Shown here: piece after piece, positions 33,001 through 41,728 of the stretch
Numbering within the stretch: the stretch's first letter is position 1
How the letters are laid out: every line of letters starts with the position of its first letter
Assembly (NCBI GenBank): GCA_035649895.1
Contig: DASRIS010000113.1
Span: 1-46,110, forward strand
Reading direction: 5' to 3'
Length of the DNA stretch: 46,110 bases
From: DASSUC01 sp035649895
GTDB lineage: Bacteria > Actinomycetota > Actinomycetes > Mycobacteriales > Micromonosporaceae
Translations under genes and position numbers: made by a program
The notes under the pieces: generated by a model
The model's input: the letters and a program-made list of their open reading frames with translations, nothing else
Database searches by the model: none
Told to the model about the DNA's origin: nothing

Positions 33001-36000
33001 CGACGAAGATGACCTCGTCCACTGTGTCTGTCGCCGACCGGAAGCTGTCCAGGCGACGGCTGGCCGCCCACGGGTCGGCCGCCTCCGGGTGGTACTCGAA
33101 CGAGATCGTGGGCAGCGCGGTGGACTGCTCGTATGGCCCGCGCACCGCGGTCAGCCGGCCGAAGCCGTCGTACGCGTGCCTGGTCACGCTGCCGTTCGCA
33201 TCGACCGACCTGGTTATCTGGCCGTAGACGATGTTGTACTCCGAGGTGGACACGTGCCCGATGCTGTCGGTCACCCGGGTGGTGTACGTCTGCACCGCGG
33301 CGTCGTACTCGTAGCTCAGCGCGTACCGCTGGCCCGTCTTGTTGGGCGGGTTGGTGACGCTGGCGATGTTGCCGTTGGGCTGGTAGGTCAGGTCGGTCAC
33401 CGCGGCGGCACCGCCGTCGAGGTAGGCGCGCACCTGGGTCACGTCGCCCGTGGCGCAGTCGATGCTCGCCTCCCGGCGGCGCAGCACCTTCCCGCCGGCG
33501 GTCGCGGTCATCGCCACCGCCTGGTGCAGGTAGGTCGCCGGGCAGTCCAGATAGGACAGCGTGGTGTGCAGGTCGTCGGCCGCCCCGGCGTCGCCGGTGT
33601 CGACCGTGCTGGTGATCTCGCCGAGGCTGTCGTACGCGTGCGTGGTGGACGTGGTCACGCCCGGCGCCGCGCCGCCCTCGTAGAAGCTGCGGTCGGTGCG
33701 GACCAGCTGCGGGAAGACGGTGGCGAGGCGGTCCTGCGGGTTGGCCGCGGCCCCGGTGCCCACGTCGCGCAGCTCGTACACCTGGATCGTCTCGGCGAAC
33801 AGCTTGCCGGTGTGGTCCCGGGTGGTCTCCCGGGTCAGCAGCCCCTTGGTGTAGAAGCTGTCGTTGGCGTACTCGCGGACCACCTGCCGGTAGAGCGGCT
33901 CGCCAGCGGTCGGGCTGCGCTGCTCCTCGACCACCGTGCGGTAGCCGTAGAACTCGCGCTCGAACCGGTCGAAGCGCCCGCCCTCATAGCGGTACGTGGT
34001 CAGCCGCTGGTCCACGCCGTCGCCGGCGTGCCCGTCGTGCACCACCAGCCGGGACAGCACAAAGTGCGACTCGGGCTGGGCGTACGTGTTGCCGCTGCGC
34101 TCGTAGTCCAGCGACATGGTGGCGCCGAGCGGGCGGCTGACCGTGCGCAGCAGGTTGGTGCGGGCGATCGGGCTGGCGGCCACCGTGAGCGAGCCGTCCG
34201 AGTCGCTGGTCACCGCGTCGGCGAAGCCGTCACCGTTGACGTCGCGGACGGAGGCGCCGGGCCGGGACACAGTCTGGCTGACGTCGCCGCCCGGGTTGAT
34301 GATGACGTAGCAGCCAGCCAGGCAGAGCGGGCCGATGCCGATGGTGAAGTAGACCCCGCCGGCCAGGCTGAACGTCTTGTTGGTGCCGACGTTGTCGGTG
34401 AGCGCCCCGAACCAGTCGACATCCGGGGCGAACCCGTCGCCGGTGTTCAGGCCGACCCGCAGCTTGGTGCCGCTCGCGGTGAGCCGGTCCAGCAGCCCGT
34501 CGCCGTTGATGTCGAGCAGGGTCCGGTGGCTCGCCGACTCGCTCGAGCTGACCGAGGCGCCACCGCCGAAGCTGTAGATGCCGTCGTTGAAGCCGCCGCC
34601 GAGGGAGGCGTTGCTGCTGGACCCGTCGTTGACCTCGCCGCTGCCCCAGGGCTGCGGCGGCGTGAACCCGTACCCGAGGTTGAGCGCCACCCGGATCCGG
34701 GGGGTGTTGTTCTCGACCACGCGGGTCACCAGGTCGGGCAGGCTGTCGCCGTTGACGTCGAGCAGCTCGCTCGTGCCAACCGAGGTGCCGCTGCCGAGGC
34801 TTGCGTTCAGCGCGAACCCGTACGAGCCCAGCTGGCTACCGCTGTTGTTGCCCTTGGCCTGCCCCTTGGCGTTGGTGTCCACGTCGCCGCGGGAGTTGGC
34901 GAAGAAGGACGCCGGGTTGCCGCCGATGCCGAGGTTGGTCGCGCCGTCGTCGTTGCCGCGCACGTCGCCGCCGAGACCGGGCTGCTGCGCGGTTGTGGGG
35001 AGGCCGCCGTCGGGTCCACTGTAGATCACCTTGCCGTTGCCGACCGCGTCCGGGAAGCCATCGCCGTTGAGGTCGAGGAAGTCCACCTCACCGGCGCTGC
35101 TGCCATCGGAGACCGAGCCGGACAGGAAGCCGACCCCGCCGCCGAGCGCGTTCTGGGAGCTGGTGCTGAACCGGCTCACCCCGCGGCCGGCGGCCATCCC
35201 CTCGGTGGGCAGCGGCACGTGCGGCGCGCCGGCCCGGGCGCTGCTCATCTGGGTGCCGGTCACCCAGCTGGCCCGGGTGCGGCAGTACTCCGGGGTGAGC
35301 CCGCCGGCCGCCAGCGGCGGCGCGGACACGCTGCACCCGGCCGGGCCGCGCCACGACCCCTCCGCCGGGAAGACCGTGAACGGGTACGCGGTGGCGGTCG
35401 TCGGGTCGTACGAGCTCGGGTCGAAAGTGTCGTCGGCGACCAGCAGCGCCTCGTTGACCGGCTGGGTGGCCCGGTCGCCGGCGCCGTTGTAGCCGACGTA
35501 GCTCCACCGCCGGTACGACGGCGCGAAGACCTCCCGCGGCGCCGCGCTGTGCAGCACCGCCGGCACCGGGATGCCGAAGAAGCCGAAGCTGAGCGTGACG
35601 GTGTGGTTGGTCAGCGCGGCGGTCACCTGCGGGTCGCGGTTGGAGTAGTCGAAGAAGAGCTCCTCGCCCAGCTCGAAGGTGAGCGGGACGCTGGTCGGCT
35701 GGGGCACCCCGTCGACGATGTGCACCGGCACCTTGGCCAGCAGCGCGCCCTTGCGCTTGACGGTCATCACGACGTCCGCGTTGGTGCCGGCCGCAGCGGA
35801 GATGTTCGGGATGGCGGTGACGGTGACCTCCCCGTCACCGGAGTCGCCGATCACGACCGGGGCCTGCGGCGCCGTCAGGCTGTCCACCGGGTAGACGTCG
35901 ACGCTGTACGGCGGGTAGAGCTGGATCACCGGCCGGCCGCTGGCGTCCACAACCTGCTGGTTGGGCGGTGCGGTCAGGTAGTACAGCTGCGGTGCCCAGG

Positions 36001-38464
36001 TCAGCTGCTGTGCCGCGATCGGCGAGTCGACCCGGATCCGTAGCTCGACCGTGTCGTCCTTGGCCACGGTCAGGTCATGAGAGATGTTGACATCGCCCAC
36101 TGTGGACCGGCTGACCGCCTGGGTGTGGACCACCGCGCCGTTGTGCAGGATCTGCACGGCCAGGTCGTCGGTTGTGGTGGCGAGCTTGTGCAGCGCCCCG
36201 GCCACCCGCACGGTCCCGGCGAACGGCATGTTCACTGTGGTGCTGGGCCGTCCGGTCAGCGCGAAGTCCGTCGCCGCCTGGTACTGGTAGTGCGGCTGGT
36301 GGTTCACGTCGGTGCTGGTGGCCGCGTCCACGTACGCGATGCGCGGGTCCCAGGAGACCTGGTCGAAGGCGCCGTCGAGGCGGGTCTGCACGCGGAAGTA
36401 GATCCGGTCGCCGGCGCTGACACTCACCGCGTCCACACCGGTCGGCGTCTTGGCGGCGAAGTCGTTGCCGTTGATGGTGGTCGAGTAGAGCTCGGTGGCG
36501 TTGTGCTGGATCGCCACCCGTACGCCGTCGGCGGTCTGGTAACCCTGCCGGTCGGTGTTGACCAGGGCCACCGTACCGGTGATCTTGATCTGCCCGGAGT
36601 ACGGCGCCACCCAGCGCCGCAGCGTGTCGTGGGGCGGGTTCTTGGTGAGCATCTGGTTGTAGACCGCGCTCAGGTCGGGCGAGATCTGCCCGGCGTTGAC
36701 GGTCGCGTCCGGTACCGGCGCGGGTGTTACCGAGCTGTCCGTGCTGAACGTGGGTAGCCCGTCCACCACGTGGTTGAACAGCACCTGCTCGCCGCTGACC
36801 AGGTCGGCCAGGCCATCGCCGTTGACGTCGCGGAAGTACGTGGTCCCGCTGGTGAACGTGTCGGCGTGGTTGACCAGGGCGTTGGCGACGAGGTAGACCT
36901 CGGCGCCGAAGGAGATGGTGGACGCGTTCTCCGACCCGATCGCGGACAGGCTCGGGATCCGGCGGGCGTCGCCGAAGACGGTGACACCGTTCGGCCCGGA
37001 CCGGTTGGGCCGGAAGTAGAACCCGTCGGAGCGCCGGAACACCTTGTCCGGCAAGGTGTCCCCGTCGATGTCGACCAGCGCCAGGACCTCGTCGGTGGTG
37101 CTGTAGGTGTAGCCGACCTTCCCGCCGCCGGAGAGCATCTTGGTGCCGACCGCGACGTTCACCCCGACGTAGAGGTGCCCGCCGATGCTGGTGGTGACCG
37201 AGCCGCCGAGCGCGGAGGGGTGCCCCTGGTTGAAGGTGCCGGTGCCCAGGTTGTCCGCGCCAGTGTTCCAGCTGGTCGACGGCCCGAACCGGTACTGGTT
37301 GTTCACCGCCCGCGCGTCGTCGTAGTAGTCGAACGTATGGGTGTTGAACACGACTCCGTGCTCGCCGCGCTGGGTCACCGAGGCGAGCAGCATCTTGCCG
37401 AAGGCGCCCTCCCGGTAGGTCAGGTCGTAGCTGCGTACGACGGTGCCGTCCAGCGACACGTCGATCCGCCGGAGCAGGTCGGCCACGACCCGCAGGGCGC
37501 CGTTGCGCCCGTCGATGGTGATGTCCGGCCGGCGTACCCAGCCGGGAAGCTCCCGGTCCCGGACGAAGGTGACCAGGTAGCGGCCTGCCGAGCCGGGCGC
37601 GTTGGTGTAGCGGGCGGAGCGCGGGTAGAGCTCGAAACCGGTCACGCTGCCGCCGGGTACGCCGGGGTCGTCCTGCTTGTCCCAGGTGTACGTGACAGAG
37701 TTGCCGTGCAGGTCACGGATCTCCCGCAGCCCCCACTTGAACACGTGCCCGCCCGCGTCCGCCAGCACCGCCCCTGGATCCTGCCCAGTCCCCGGCACCC
37801 CACCGTAGAAGTAGCGCAGGCCCTTCTTGTCGGTCACCTCCCACCAGTAGTTCGACGGCAGCGTGCCGTGCCGGACGATCTTCGCGAAGCCCGACTCCAC
37901 CCGGGCGTGGAAGACGCGCTCGGCCGAGCGCGGCTGGACCGGGCCGCGGTGCGCGAGCGGGGTCAGCGGCTGCCCCGAAAGCTGGTAGCTCTCGGTCTCG
38001 TTCCCGCTGTCGTAGCGCGGTACGCCCCACCGGGTGTCCACGGTCACAGTCGGCACGGCCAGGTCCCAGCCGAGCCCGACCCATCCGTTGCCGCCGCCCG
38101 AGTCGTAGCTGAGGTCCATCCTCGGCTGCAGCCCCTGCCGCCCCGGTGGCACCTGGATCGGGTAGCTCAGCGTCGCATCGCCGGTGTCGTTGGCGACCGG
38201 CGGCGCGACCAGGTTGACCCCGGTCGCCGGGCTCGCGGAGTGGATGTCCTTCATGGCGTTCGGGTCGAGGGACTGTACGCCCTCGTGCTCCGGCACGCTG
38301 ATCGCGCTCTCGGCCGGGCTGTCCGAGCCACTGGTGAGGTTCGCGGACCCGCTGACCAGGGCGAGCGGGCCGGCGACGATGACGCAGGCGAGTGTCGCTG
38401 CCCACCGGTTGCGGCGCGCCAAGGCGCCGAGCCGGGTCAGCGAGGTGATCTGGGGGGCGGCCAT
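30074..38464 (-). CDS. Giant SpvB/TcdB/RHS-repeat toxin-like secreted protein
   Basis: A 2796-residue protein. Residues 10-40 (LGALARRNRWAATLACVIVAGPLALVSG) are a signal peptide. The SpvB-type domain follows (GVNLVAPPVANDTGDATLSYPI, LQPRMDLSYDSGGGNGWVGLGWDL). The middle is beta-propeller-like with several calcium-type FG-GAP repeats (DINGDGLLDRL, DLNGDGFPDAV, DVNGDGLADLV, DVNGDGFADAV) and TcdB-like segments. The C-terminal third is RHS/YD repeats (YDALGRKV, YDPLGQLLAM, YAYGFGPDRSG) ending in the core FTGKELDEETGLYYFGARYYDPRISQFVSTDP and FVDPEG. The last 254 residues are a variable, Gly/Ser/aromatic beta-rich tail ending LPLQF without known toxin motifs. In relatives the RHS shell encloses a C-terminal toxin. 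The ATG at 38464 is chosen because GGAGG lies 9 nt upstream. No immunity gene is recognised next to its 3' end. Confidence 0.9.
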   Translation of the reverse strand: MAAPQITSLTRLGALARRNRWAATLACVIVAGPLALVSGSANLTSGSDSPAESAISVPEHEGVQSLDPNAMKDIHSASPATGVNLVAPPVANDTGDATLSYPIQVPPGRQGLQPRMDLSYDSGGGNGWVGLGWDLAVPTVTVDTRWGVPRYDSGNETESYQLSGQPLTPLAHRGPVQPRSAERVFHARVESGFAKIVRHGTLPSNYWWEVTDKKGLRYFYGGVPGTGQDPGAVLADAGGHVFKWGLREIRDLHGNSVTYTWDKQDDPGVPGGSVTGFELYPRSARYTNAPGSAGRYLVTFVRDRELPGWVRRPDITIDGRNGALRVVADLLRRIDVSLDGTVVRSYDLTYREGAFGKMLLASVTQRGEHGVVFNTHTFDYYDDARAVNNQYRFGPSTSWNTGADNLGTGTFNQGHPSALGGSVTTSIGGHLYVGVNVAVGTKMLSGGGKVGYTYSTTDEVLALVDIDGDTLPDKVFRRSDGFYFRPNRSGPNGVTVFGDARRIPSLSAIGSENASTISFGAEVYLVANALVNHADTFTSGTTYFRDVNGDGLADLVSGEQVLFNHVVDGLPTFSTDSSVTPAPVPDATVNAGQISPDLSAVYNQMLTKNPPHDTLRRWVAPYSGQIKITGTVALVNTDRQGYQTADGVRVAIQHNATELYSTTINGNDFAAKTPTGVDAVSVSAGDRIYFRVQTRLDGAFDQVSWDPRIAYVDAATSTDVNHQPHYQYQAATDFALTGRPSTTVNMPFAGTVRVAGALHKLATTTDDLAVQILHNGAVVHTQAVSRSTVGDVNISHDLTVAKDDTVELRIRVDSPIAAQQLTWAPQLYYLTAPPNQQVVDASGRPVIQLYPPYSVDVYPVDSLTAPQAPVVIGDSGDGEVTVTAIPNISAAAGTNADVVMTVKRKGALLAKVPVHIVDGVPQPTSVPLTFELGEELFFDYSNRDPQVTAALTNHTVTLSFGFFGIPVPAVLHSAAPREVFAPSYRRWSYVGYNGAGDRATQPVNEALLVADDTFDPSSYDPTTATAYPFTVFPAEGSWRGPAGCSVSAPPLAAGGLTPEYCRTRASWVTGTQMSSARAGAPHVPLPTEGMAAGRGVSRFSTSSQNALGGGVGFLSGSVSDGSSAGEVDFLDLNGDGFPDAVGNGKVIYSGPDGGLPTTAQQPGLGGDVRGNDDGATNLGIGGNPASFFANSRGDVDTNAKGQAKGNNSGSQLGSYGFALNASLGSGTSVGTSELLDVNGDSLPDLVTRVVENNTPRIRVALNLGYGFTPPQPWGSGEVNDGSSSNASLGGGFNDGIYSFGGGASVSSSESASHRTLLDINGDGLLDRLTASGTKLRVGLNTGDGFAPDVDWFGALTDNVGTNKTFSLAGGVYFTIGIGPLCLAGCYVIINPGGDVSQTVSRPGASVRDVNGDGFADAVTSDSDGSLTVAASPIARTNLLRTVSRPLGATMSLDYERSGNTYAQPESHFVLSRLVVHDGHAGDGVDQRLTTYRYEGGRFDRFEREFYGYRTVVEEQRSPTAGEPLYRQVVREYANDSFYTKGLLTRETTRDHTGKLFAETIQVYELRDVGTGAAANPQDRLATVFPQLVRTDRSFYEGGAAPGVTTSTTHAYDSLGEITSTVDTGDAGAADDLHTTLSYLDCPATYLHQAVAMTATAGGKVLRRREASIDCATGDVTQVRAYLDGGAAAVTDLTYQPNGNIASVTNPPNKTGQRYALSYEYDAAVQTYTTRVTDSIGHVSTSEYNIVYGQITRSVDANGSVTRHAYDGFGRLTAVRGPYEQSTALPTISFEYHPEAADPWAASRRLDSFRSATDTVDEVIFVDGLGRQIQTKRDATIHTGDATAAQDRMVVSGKVVYDLAGRAVDTYYPVDEPLGQAGVFNTGVDSVAPTHTDYDVLDRKTLVRLPDNTTTSYAYGFGPDRSGAVRQMTTTTDASLRVRQTFADVRGKQTSAREVHNGQPLWTSFAYDPLGQLLAMSDANGNTTTVEYDALGRKVSVDSPDAGRTVKAYDLASNVVEKTTATLAGALAKVTYDYSFTRLTKISYPTFPGNNVTYTYGPPGAADNRAGRVILVTDGSGSKQLSYGKLGETTREVKTIASDTGDTPEVYTTQFAYDSFGRLQNMTYADGELVTYGYDSGGLPRTVVGAKLGFTYPYVQRMEYDKFRQRVFLLEGNGVRTNLAYRADNRRLASITTAKGAREYQDLRYGYDPLGNLTTLVNDIPVPPPNEFGGPSSQAFSYDDLYRLVGATGQYTHSGGLKTDKYTLAMAYDNIHNIVSKQQTHDVVSPSGEVNPVHETTYGYGYTYGGPHPHAPTKVGDLSYRYDPSGCQVGWDDDTNANRRDSVFDEDGRIRSITTNGQEIAYKYDDSGNRVVKRGPAGETVYVNQYLTIRDRQVAQKDIYVGSTRLATKLAKQDKPGGGGGAANPYEKDLYLYHPDHQGSSRDVTDPLGQLFQHTEFFPYGETWVMEKSNIEWTPNMFTGKELDEETGLYYFGARYYDPRISQFVSTDPAYAAGPEPALDNGASVNLYGYGANNPMRFVDPEGADVDDSLRQYASGDRSRADTGETGRLRLPGLPAWVPPVARYNLSVGYNGPLLTHDPGPPTGSLRLDVGSSLSPLLIGSASGTGTFAEGQYSLSGSFRVAAPPVAVAAGSWQLSSSEGFSVQAHYVGPQFLFFGLQPKIFDPAATPPPGLPAPLTSVPSGGQFGTTDYFNAGPSVGYTHIRAHVPVGSSLGNASYTGFSIGYSPSPSLVTYDPAHPPIAVPGAEQILYGHSTGTDPFKYGHYVGVQFFGTLPLQF

Positions 38465-38994
38465 GACCGGCATCCTCCGGCAGCGCTGGCCCGCATCCAT
38501 CGAAGAGTCGGGACCAGGACAGCGAGGACCAGGAGATCTGTCAGGTGAACTACCCCCTACGCGACCGCGGTAGCCGTTGACGCCGGACTCGATCCATACG
38601 GGCTGAACCGCGTCTTCCAGGCGGGCGCGGGGGACGAGCGGGCAGTGCCGCGACCCGTCAACGCCAAGATCAAATCAATTTCACTGATATTGGGGTCATC
38701 TGCGGCCCGGATAAGGCCAATTCCACTGAAACTGATTTGATCAAGAACGTGTCGGCGCGAGGAGCCGTACGCCAAATAAGACAAAGATGACGAAGGGTAT
38801 AGGATGGGCGGGCTGCCGCCCCGGCGGCCGAGGGGCACCACCGTTCAACCTCGGCCCACTGCAGCGATTTGATCGTGGCCGATGACATTGGGATGTTCCC
38901 CGCGGCCCTGATGCCACCACGCCCACCGGCATCCCTCCACCGGCATACAGAGCGGGCACACGTCGGCTGGCTCACCGATGGCATGCTGGCGGCC
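38465..38994. other. Intergenic region between divergent RHS and M50 genes
   Basis: About 530 bases without a confident gene. It carries the AT-rich palindromic element at 38668-38742. A plus-strand frame runs through the right half, but its first 42 codons (from 38869) look non-coding and family similarity begins at about 38995. Confidence 0.5.
38668..38742. repeat. 75-bp AT-rich inverted-repeat element
   Basis: A 26-bp arm starting GATCAAATCA (38668-38693) is mirrored by an arm ending TGATTTGATC (717-742 of this kilobase), with 22 of 26 positions matching and a 23-nt centre. The low GC content is unlike the surrounding DNA. It could be a MITE-like repeat or a large cruciform/terminator. 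Confidence 0.65.
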
Positions 38995-39717
38995 GTGTTG
39001 AGCGAGCTTATGGACCGGGTGTTCGGCGCCCAGCCGGACCCGCCCGCGCTGCTGGTCCTGGTCACCGCCCTCGCCGCGGTCGTGGTCGTGTTCACCCGCA
39101 CGCTGTGGCGGCTGGCGCGCAACGCGGTGACCATCGCCCACGAGGGCGGCCACGCGCTCTTCGCGGTCCTTACCGGGCGGCGGCTGACCGGCATCCGGCT
39201 GCACTCGGACACCTCCGGCCTCACCCTCTCCGCCGGCCGGCCGACCGGGCTCGGCATGGTGGTCAGCCTGTTCGCCGGCTACGTGACCCCGTCCCTGCTC
39301 GGCCTGGCCGGTGCCGCGTTGCTGGCCAAGGGCCGGATCACGCTGCTGCTGTGGGTGGCCGTCGCGTTGCTGCTCGCCACGCTGGTGATGACCCGCAACG
39401 TGTACGGCATCATCGCCGTGTTCGCCACCACCGCCGCGGTCTTCGCCGTCTCCTGGTACGCCGACCCGGCCGCCCAGGCCGCGTTCGCGTACGCCAGCGT
39501 GTGGTTCCTGCTCCTGGGCGGGGTGAAGCCCGTCGGCGAGCTGCAACGGCTGCGCCGGCGGGGCCGGCTGCCCAACTCCGACGCCGACCAGCTCTCCCGG
39601 ATCACCCGGGTCCCGGCCCTGGTGTGGGTCGGCCTGTTCGCCGTGGTCACGGCGGTTGCGCTGCTCGCCGGCGGCGCCCTGCTGCTGGAGCCAATCGTTG
39701 AAGAAGGAGTGCTTTAG
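38995..39717 (+). CDS. M50-family-like membrane metalloprotease
   Basis: A 240-residue multi-pass membrane protein. TIAHEGGHALFAVLTG contains HEGGH (His49, Glu50, His53), the HExxH zinc motif inside a membrane-proximal helix, as in the M50B group found in actinobacteria. RLTGIRLHSDTSGLTLSAG and GYVTPSLLGLAGAALLA follow, then three more hydrophobic segments, and a later helix. The usual NPDG second motif of site-2 proteases is not evident; KPVGELQRLRRRG lies in its place. The GTG at 38995, 7 nt after CATGCT, is preferred; an ATG at 38983 is nearly as good. Targets are unknown; it may act on peptides within the membrane. Confidence 0.75.
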   Translation: MLSELMDRVFGAQPDPPALLVLVTALAAVVVVFTRTLWRLARNAVTIAHEGGHALFAVLTGRRLTGIRLHSDTSGLTLSAGRPTGLGMVVSLFAGYVTPSLLGLAGAALLAKGRITLLLWVAVALLLATLVMTRNVYGIIAVFATTAAVFAVSWYADPAAQAAFAYASVWFLLLGGVKPVGELQRLRRRGRLPNSDADQLSRITRVPALVWVGLFAVVTAVALLAGGALLLEPIVEEGVL

Positions 39718-39793
39718 GCCGCATTGATCGGCGGACACCTGGGTATGACCTCGATCAGCGACATCGCCGACGAGACGCCAGGAGGTGACGACG

Positions 39794-40063
39794 ATGCGCT
39801 ACCGGAACCGTACGAGCAAGCCAACCGCCCTGCTCTGGCTGCTGGTGGTCGGTGCCGATGCCGCGCTCGCGGTCACCGGCGCCGGTCTCGCCGTGCTGCT
39901 GTGGGCTTTTGGCGGGGCCACTGCTGTGGCGCTCGCCGCGGCGGGCGTATGGCTGGTGGGGCGCCGGTCGGGCCACCACGTGCCGATGGGCAACCGGGTG
40001 GCCATGGCCGGGCATGCGCTGGCCAGGTCAAAGCGGGATGTTTCCGTGCTTCTTCGGCGGTAG
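39794..40063 (+). CDS. Small two-helix membrane protein
   Basis: An 89-residue protein with a basic N-terminus (RYRNRTSKPT), two membrane helices (LLWLLVVGADAALAVTGAG, LAVLLWAFGGATAVALAAAGVWLVG) and a basic C-terminal tail (RRSGHHVPMGNRVAMAGHALARSKRDVSVLLRR). GGAGG (39781-39785) lies 8 nt before the ATG; an in-frame GTG three codons earlier overlaps the binding site and is less likely. Its last 36 bases overlap the 3' end of the convergent carboxylase beta gene. No family recognised; the ribosome binding site and codon bias support it. Confidence 0.6.
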   Translation: MRYRNRTSKPTALLWLLVVGADAALAVTGAGLAVLLWAFGGATAVALAAAGVWLVGRRSGHHVPMGNRVAMAGHALARSKRDVSVLLRR

Positions 40064-41647
40064 CGTCTCCCGCTTGGTCCGCAGGGCGCGCAGGGCGCGC
40101 ACGACCTGCACCCGCGTCTCGGCCGGAGCGATGACGGCGTCGACGTAGCCGCGCTCCGCCGCGACGTAGGGGTTGGCCAGCGTGTCCTCGTACTCCTCTA
40201 CCAGCTGGGCACGGGTGGCGGCCGGGTCGGCCGCCTCCCGCAGCTCCTGCCGGTAGAGGATGTTCACCGCGCCCTGCGCGCCCATCACCGCGATCTGTGC
40301 GGTGGGCCAGGCGAAGTTGAGGTCGGCGCCCAGGTGCTTGGAGCCCATGACGTCGTACGCGCCGCCGTACGCCTTGCGCGTGATGACCGTGACCTTCGGC
40401 ACGGTGGCCTCGGCGTACGCGTAGATGAGCTTGGCGCCGCGGCGGATGATGCCGTCCCACTCCTGCCCGGTGCCGGGCAGGAACCCGGGTACGTCCACAA
40501 AGGTCAGGATCGGGATGTTGAACGCGTCGCAGGTACGCACGAACCGGGCCGCCTTCTCCGACGCCCCGATGTCCAGGCAGCCGGCGAACTGCATCGGCTG
40601 GTTGGCCACCACGCCCACCGGCCGGCCGTCGACGCGGCCGAAGCCGACCACGATGTTCTGCGCGTAGACCGGCATGACCTCAAGGAACTCGTTGTCGTCA
40701 AGGACGAGCTCGATGACCCGGTGCATGTCGTACGGCTGGTTCGCCGAGTCCGGGATCAGCGTGTCCAGCTCCCGGTCGTCGTCGGAGATCGTGAGGTCGG
40801 CGGGGGTGTCCCAGGCCGGGGGCTCGTCCAGGTTGTTGGCGGGGAGGTAGGACAGCAGCGCCTTCACGTACTCGATCGCGTCCTCCTCGTCGGCGGCGAG
40901 GTAGTGCGCGTTGCCGGACTTGGTGTTGTGCGTGCGCGCCCCGCCCAGCTCCTCGAAGCCGACGTCCTCGCCGGTGACGGTCTTGATGACGTCCGGGCCG
41001 GTGATGAACATGTGGCTGGTCTGGTCGACCATCACGGTGAAGTCGGTGACCGCGGGGGAGTAGACCGCGCCGCCGGCGCACGGGCCCATGATGAGCGAGA
41101 TCTGCGGGATCACCCCGCTGGCCCGTACGTTGCGGAAGAAGATCTCGCCGTAGAGCCCCAGGCTCACCACGCCTTCCTGGATCCGGGCGCCGCCCGAGTC
41201 GTTGATGCCGACGACCGGGCACCCCATCTTCATGGCCAGGTCCATCACCTTGACGATCTTCTCGCCGAAGACCTCGCCGAGCGAGCCGCCGAAGACCGTG
41301 AAGTCCTGCGCGAAGACGCATATCTGCCGGCCGTCGACGGTGCCGTACCCGGTCACCACGCCGTCGCCGTACGGCCGGTAGGCGTCCTGCCCGAAGTTGG
41401 TCGAGCGGTGCCTGGCCAGCTCGTCCAGCTCCACAAAGGAGCCCTCGTCGAGCAGCAGCGCGATCCGCTCGCGAGCGGTCCTCTTGCCTCGGGAGCGCTG
41501 CTTCTCGATCGCCCGGGCCGAGCCGGCGTGCGCCGCCTCGTCGATGCGGCGTTCGAGGTCCGCGATCTTCCCGGCTGTGGTGTGCAGGTCCACGGGGTTG
41601 GCGGTGGCGGTGCCGAGCCCGCCGGTCCGGTCGTTGCGCTCGCTCAC
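40028..41647 (-). CDS. pccB: Acyl-CoA (propionyl-CoA type) carboxylase beta subunit
   Basis: A 539-residue carboxyltransferase. It moves the carboxyl group from biotin to an acyl-CoA. Motifs: IEKQRSRGKRTARERIALLLDEGSF near residue 45, PVVGINDSGGARIQEG, LIMGPCAGGAVYSPAVTDF (the first oxyanion hole), NAHYLAADEEDAIEY, FVDVPGFLPGTGQEW, KAYGGAYDVMGSKH with Asp432, then AWPTAQIAVMGAQGAVN. Asp at that position is the residue associated with propionyl-CoA preference (PccB/AccD5), and Ile there with acetyl-CoA. The GTG start lies 6 nt after TACCAT, leaderless. It is divergent from biotin ligase with 81 bases between starts. Its usual neighbour accE is displaced about 20 kb away. The 3' end overlaps the small membrane gene. 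Confidence 0.95.
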   Translation of the reverse strand: MSERNDRTGGLGTATANPVDLHTTAGKIADLERRIDEAAHAGSARAIEKQRSRGKRTARERIALLLDEGSFVELDELARHRSTNFGQDAYRPYGDGVVTGYGTVDGRQICVFAQDFTVFGGSLGEVFGEKIVKVMDLAMKMGCPVVGINDSGGARIQEGVVSLGLYGEIFFRNVRASGVIPQISLIMGPCAGGAVYSPAVTDFTVMVDQTSHMFITGPDVIKTVTGEDVGFEELGGARTHNTKSGNAHYLAADEEDAIEYVKALLSYLPANNLDEPPAWDTPADLTISDDDRELDTLIPDSANQPYDMHRVIELVLDDNEFLEVMPVYAQNIVVGFGRVDGRPVGVVANQPMQFAGCLDIGASEKAARFVRTCDAFNIPILTFVDVPGFLPGTGQEWDGIIRRGAKLIYAYAEATVPKVTVITRKAYGGAYDVMGSKHLGADLNFAWPTAQIAVMGAQGAVNILYRQELREAADPAATRAQLVEEYEDTLANPYVAAERGYVDAVIAPAETRVQVVRALRALRTKRETLPPKKHGNIPL

Positions 41648-41728
41648 GCCGAGATGGTATCGAGCGCCGCGATGGTGCGGAGCCGCCGTCCCCGAGCTGG
41701 CCGGCCGGGCCGGTACTACGCTGGCGGG

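Noticed and set aside
31625..36043. A 1472-codon open frame on the plus strand, and another at 36770-38548
   Set aside because: They lie wholly opposite the RHS-like gene, have Val/Gly/Arg/His-rich composition typical of antisense frames in GC-rich DNA, and show no motif, start signal or conservation cue.
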